64,000 nt of DNA from Clostridia bacterium (GTDB taxonomy: Bacteria; Bacillota; Clostridia; Oscillospirales; CAG-272), in NCBI GenBank assembly GCA_017935065.1, contig JAGBIF010000046.1:86220-150219 (forward strand). Direction: 5' to 3'. The position numbers and the translations under genes were made by a program. Positions 61,501-64,000 of this stretch are shown here, piece by piece; within the stretch, counting starts at the first letter, position 1; every line of letters begins with the position of its first letter. The notes beneath the pieces were generated by a model that saw only the letters and a program-made list of their open reading frames with translations, had not been told where the DNA came from and did no database searches.

Positions 61501-64000
61501 ACAGGCTTTATTCCCAGAATACCGACGACTCGTATACCCTTTTGGCTGAGAGCGCAACTCCCGTTTTGCGCGCAACGGGCTATGACAAAAATCTCAAGTA
61601 CTACATAACCGCTGTTGCTTCTTATGATGGAAGCGAATGCGAAAAGGTTGAGGTATCTGATTTTGCAAGCTATGAAACCGACTACGACGCAACGAATGTC
61701 TTTGAGGGAAAAAGCTTTGTTCAGAATGACACCTCTAATAAAGCAAAGCCTATAACGGGGTATGAATACTCCAAACTGACTGACGGTATAATTGACACGG
61801 TAGTTGTTAAAAACGGAAGATATTCTTCGACAAAATCGACAGAGGCTAACCCAACGTGTGCCGATGCGGTTATTGATCTTGGCGATGAATACTTCCTTAA
61901 TGAATTGACCTTTTATGTTTATAACAGAACAATAAAGCAGATAGGAACCAATTTTACCGTTGAGGTGTATTCGGGCGGTGAATGGGTCGCCATTGTTGAA
62001 GGCTTAAAAAACACAGCTGACTTAACATATACGGCAGGCTCGCCTTCTCTTTCGGACTATTTGGTAATAGAAGGGGACGGAAAGGATAATCACCGTCTCG
62101 TGTTCAATCTTAACGGTATCAGAGGAAGCAAAATAAGATTTTACGCAGACGTTATCGTTGATGATTTTATTACCTTCTACGAGGCAGAATGCTCGGGTGT
62201 TTTGGTTGAGGACGTATTTGAGTGTGAGGATAATATACTTAACCAAAAATCATTCTTGCAGATAGAGAGTGCGGCTTCGGGCAAAGACACCGCGCCTGCC
62301 AACGGCTACGGCTACGAAAAAATGACTGACGGTATACTAGACAGAGCTACTCCCTCCAAAGGAAGATATTCTTCAAAGAAGGGCGGCGCTGTATATGCAA
62401 TCACCGACCTTGACGGAATATATGTCTTGGATGAAATCAAATTCTATTACTTTGACAAGCGCTTTGACCACGCCGCGGGTACAAACTATACCGTTGAGGC
62501 TTATTATAACGGCGAATGGGAGGTCGTAGTAGAAGGAGTTTCTGCCGCAGAGCTTAAAGAATCGCACAACAACTCTACGGATGGGTATATATTCTTCGAC
62601 CTCAACGGAATCAAGGCTGAAAAAATCAGGTTCTATGCCGAAGCCTCAAGCTCGACGGAATATGTTTCATACTATGAGGTTATATGCTCTGGATATTGCA
62701 TCGGGGAGCTCGTAGAGGAGGACGGTAATTTATTTATCGGAAAGGAATTTGAAAGCTCTCTGCCCACAATTTCGGCAACTATCAGCGGAGTTCCGTACAC
62801 ATTCTCATATCCTAACCTTACAGATGGAAAGAATTACGTCAATGGTACGGCAGCTAATATGCACGAAGGAAGATTTTCCACAAAGACGGGAGGCTCTGCT
62901 GAAGGAATCCTCGACCTCGGAAATATTTACGCTATAGATGAAATAAGATTTTATCCGTTCAGTAAGGATATAGTCAATATGGGTACGAATTTTACGTTGG
63001 AGGTTCTTTCTGACGGAATTTGGAAGCCTATTGTAAGCGGCATTGATAATTCGGCAATTTCAACATATAAGCACGATTCGGGCAATTACGTATCCTTCAA
63101 GCTTAATGGAATTAGGGCTGAAAAGGTTAGATTTAGCGCAGACGCCAATAGCGGAAAATGCGTAACACTTTATGAAATAGAGTGCTTCGGCTCAAGACTC
63201 GTTAACACAACCTACGAGAATGCGTCCGCGAATGCTCTGAGCGGCATTACAGCCACAGCAAACGGTGCTGCGTCTGCCACAAACGCTAACGACGGAATGC
63301 TTGATACCTATGTATCAGGCACGGGCACTGACGGGACATACTCGGTGGAGTTTTCATTCGACACCACAAAGGTATTCACGCTGGGAATATATGAGATTAT
63401 AGATGCAGCCAACCTCGTCGAGGGTGTGCTGTCAAGCGCATCGGATAAGACCAAGGTTGAGATTTACCGTGACGGAATGTGGCTTACCGTATATAACGAC
63501 GTCGCTTTGGATAATGACGGATATACCGAATTTGATCTATACGGTACGGTATGTGAAAGAATTCGCGTTACTTTTAAAAACAATCGTAAATTTGACGGAG
63601 AAAGTACTTACAGATGTGCTAAAATAAGCGAAATCACCTGTACCCCAGGTAAACCGAACGCTGTAGATCGCACACCTCTCATCGAGGCTTATGACAGACT
63701 TGTGCAACTTGATATTGCCTCTGAAGCGCACAAGGCTAAAATGGCAGAGTTTCGCGAAAGGCTTGTTAATTTCAGGTTGAGCGAGAGTGATATAATTCCT
63801 TATGAGACGGAAATGAATGCTTACTACGAAATGTTAAGCGATAGTGTAATCAGCTACATCCCCAAGTCAAGCATTACTCTCGGCTCGGAGCTTGTATATA
63901 ACATATACGTTCCCGTGACCGACGAGCTTAAGAGCTTTACCGTAAACGGCAATACCTACGAGGGGCTTGTACCCGTAACGCTTGATGACGGTAAGTCCTA
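58539..64000 (+). CDS. Very large secreted GH95 alpha-L-fucosidase-like protein, 3' end outside the window
   Basis: The frame is open from the ATG at 58539 to the window end (1820 codons, no stop). A signal peptide ends near PFISIASDYD. The GH95 catalytic region covers about 30-850: WGSGYWHNINIQMNYWP contains N435 and N437, SPE has Glu568 as candidate acid, and QIDASCG has Asp745; these match the Asn/Asn, Glu and Asp of the Bifidobacterium enzyme. One or two fibronectin-III-like domains follow (PTSLRIERADVFGEFTLEW), then three clear F5/8-type C (CBM32-like) repeats starting near NVFEGKSF, NILNQKSF and NLFIGKEF, and a weaker fourth. The last visible segment (SSITLGSELVYNIYVP) matches the protein at the left edge. 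Probably degrades fucosylated host or plant glycans. Confidence 0.88.
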   Translation, partial: MKKRVISFFCMLAVLLSCISGAVPFISIASDYDADSVVINGSELPLRLWYDEEAPELNENAANPDFDKLEDDGWQQWSLPIGNGYFGASVFGRTETERVQITEKTLSNKYQKINGSAKSYGGLNNFSETYIDFGHTNSEVTDYMRDIDMSTAISSVKYTYGGVKYTREYFTSYPDKALVIRIKADTAGALSFTLRPTVPYEQEYMAIEGDGMGKSGEVTSSVIDDATFGKVGYIELSGKLDYYDVDFLGIYKVYTDGGTVAASTTQNKYGDTDGTITVDSANTALIVVTLGTDYELSSEMFTAADEDKPTFETTLEDTRRKVEGDMAAIDGKLEGKTVEQAYDMLKRAHVEDHSELFGRVTVELGCDPSDFELTTDELLAEYQNGYKSTYLETLLFQYGRYQLIASSREGALPANLQGVWNPYNTAPWGSGYWHNINIQMNYWPAFSTNLAETFKPYVDFNDAFMKKAEANATNNVDKYNQQMLGQDGGNGWVIGVGSFPYSIASDRSAGNLGFTTQMFWEYYQYTQDEKVLNEIVLPKLLSAARYITKCVELDENGNYLVSHCDSPEVHVNGVWYYTKGTTYAQTFAYLNNYHTLRLAEEAGIDLTDEAVLSTDEYSVLKTVMEQINKYDPINVGLSGQIKEFREEDYYSSVGDDPNHRHVSQLVGLYPGNVINSNTPAWIDAALVTLEGRGQNTTGGWVYSHKAGLYARAKEGDEARARVDELLSRVTFPNLFTRLWEVYQIDASCGITAGIAEMLLQSNAGYIEPLAALPTNWSNGSYTGLCAEGNFEVSAAWEGGLAKTFNILSKSGGVASVAYSGIGNAKVVRVSDGSTVDFTVDGANRISFNTAIGESYIISGFTAEERIDAPTSLRIERADVFGEFTLEWADVTNAESYNVYMALENSPTYTLIGNTQKTAFNFSHTEENENKRTTFAITAVNTHETESKRVLCYSNPIDTSAQIYDSKAYIMQSGEVQVVIQANENAAKYRLYSQNTDDSYTLLAESATPVLRATGYDKNLKYYITAVASYDGSECEKVEVSDFASYETDYDATNVFEGKSFVQNDTSNKAKPITGYEYSKLTDGIIDTVVVKNGRYSSTKSTEANPTCADAVIDLGDEYFLNELTFYVYNRTIKQIGTNFTVEVYSGGEWVAIVEGLKNTADLTYTAGSPSLSDYLVIEGDGKDNHRLVFNLNGIRGSKIRFYADVIVDDFITFYEAECSGVLVEDVFECEDNILNQKSFLQIESAASGKDTAPANGYGYEKMTDGILDRATPSKGRYSSKKGGAVYAITDLDGIYVLDEIKFYYFDKRFDHAAGTNYTVEAYYNGEWEVVVEGVSAAELKESHNNSTDGYIFFDLNGIKAEKIRFYAEASSSTEYVSYYEVICSGYCIGELVEEDGNLFIGKEFESSLPTISATISGVPYTFSYPNLTDGKNYVNGTAANMHEGRFSTKTGGSAEGILDLGNIYAIDEIRFYPFSKDIVNMGTNFTLEVLSDGIWKPIVSGIDNSAISTYKHDSGNYVSFKLNGIRAEKVRFSADANSGKCVTLYEIECFGSRLVNTTYENASANALSGITATANGAASATNANDGMLDTYVSGTGTDGTYSVEFSFDTTKVFTLGIYEIIDAANLVEGVLSSASDKTKVEIYRDGMWLTVYNDVALDNDGYTEFDLYGTVCERIRVTFKNNRKFDGESTYRCAKISEITCTPGKPNAVDRTPLIEAYDRLVQLDIASEAHKAKMAEFRERLVNFRLSESDIIPYETEMNAYYEMLSDSVISYIPKSSITLGSELVYNIYVPVTDELKSFTVNGNTYEGLVPVTLDDGKS

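Overview
The window looks like chromosome from a spore-forming, Gram-positive anaerobe of the class Clostridia (Bacillota), probably a gut lineage. Signs of this are a SpoIIE phosphatase, a lone GerA/SpoVAF-type germination protein behind a sigma-G-like promoter, the clostridial SCIFF peptide with its radical SAM maturase, AddA, DUF1292 and DUF1934 proteins, AGGAGG-type ribosome binding sites and TTGACA-N17-TATAAT promoters. Coding density is high. The species cannot be named from sequence alone.

Layout: 1-2.9 kb holds the 3' end of a beta-helix surface protein and a 40-residue peptide gene. 3-9.5 kb holds truB-addA (minus) diverging from an ACT-domain protein and a UPF0210 protein (plus). 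9.7-15.5 kb holds spoIIE, a second short peptide gene, SCIFF and its maturase, and a PLP decarboxylase. 15.6-23.3 kb is housekeeping: pfkA, a methylglyoxal-synthase-like protein with a lost catalytic Asp, DUF1934, holA, a cyclophilin lipoprotein, asnA and alaS. 23.4-29.3 kb (minus) holds DUF1292, galT, lacZ and birA. 29.4-36.7 kb holds the germination protein, a secreted helical protein, a beta-propeller-like protein, PAP2 and MBL-fold proteins, and a cobalamin riboswitch ahead of a DUF4430 lipoprotein and an ECF S component.

36.8-42.5 kb is the most accessory-looking part. It has a TIR-NagB-like fusion followed by an overlapping HAD hydrolase gene and a small lipoprotein, all downstream of one good promoter. 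It also has an array of nine ATGATATAC-type linkers alternating with hairpins, tRNA-Gly(CCC), a divergent membrane-protein/HTH pair whose promoters share one palindromic -35 region, a TIGR01212 radical SAM protein and tRNA-Thr(GGT). 42.7-44.8 kb holds a GlcNAc-1-P-transferase-like protein and trpS.

44.9-57.5 kb is an envelope-oriented block: a Gld-type ABC exporter operon with two GldG-like subunits and a 1043-residue last gene, then two trigger-factor-like lipoproteins with RNase HI between them. 57.5-64 kb holds an AraC regulator divergent from a very large secreted GH95 fucosidase-like protein that runs off the window. This enzyme and the protein at the left edge share a sequence module.

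The best candidate for an undescribed system is the TIR-NagB / HAD / lipoprotein operon. The short-peptide family, the hairpin array and the riboswitch-linked lipoprotein/ECF-S pair also deserve attention.
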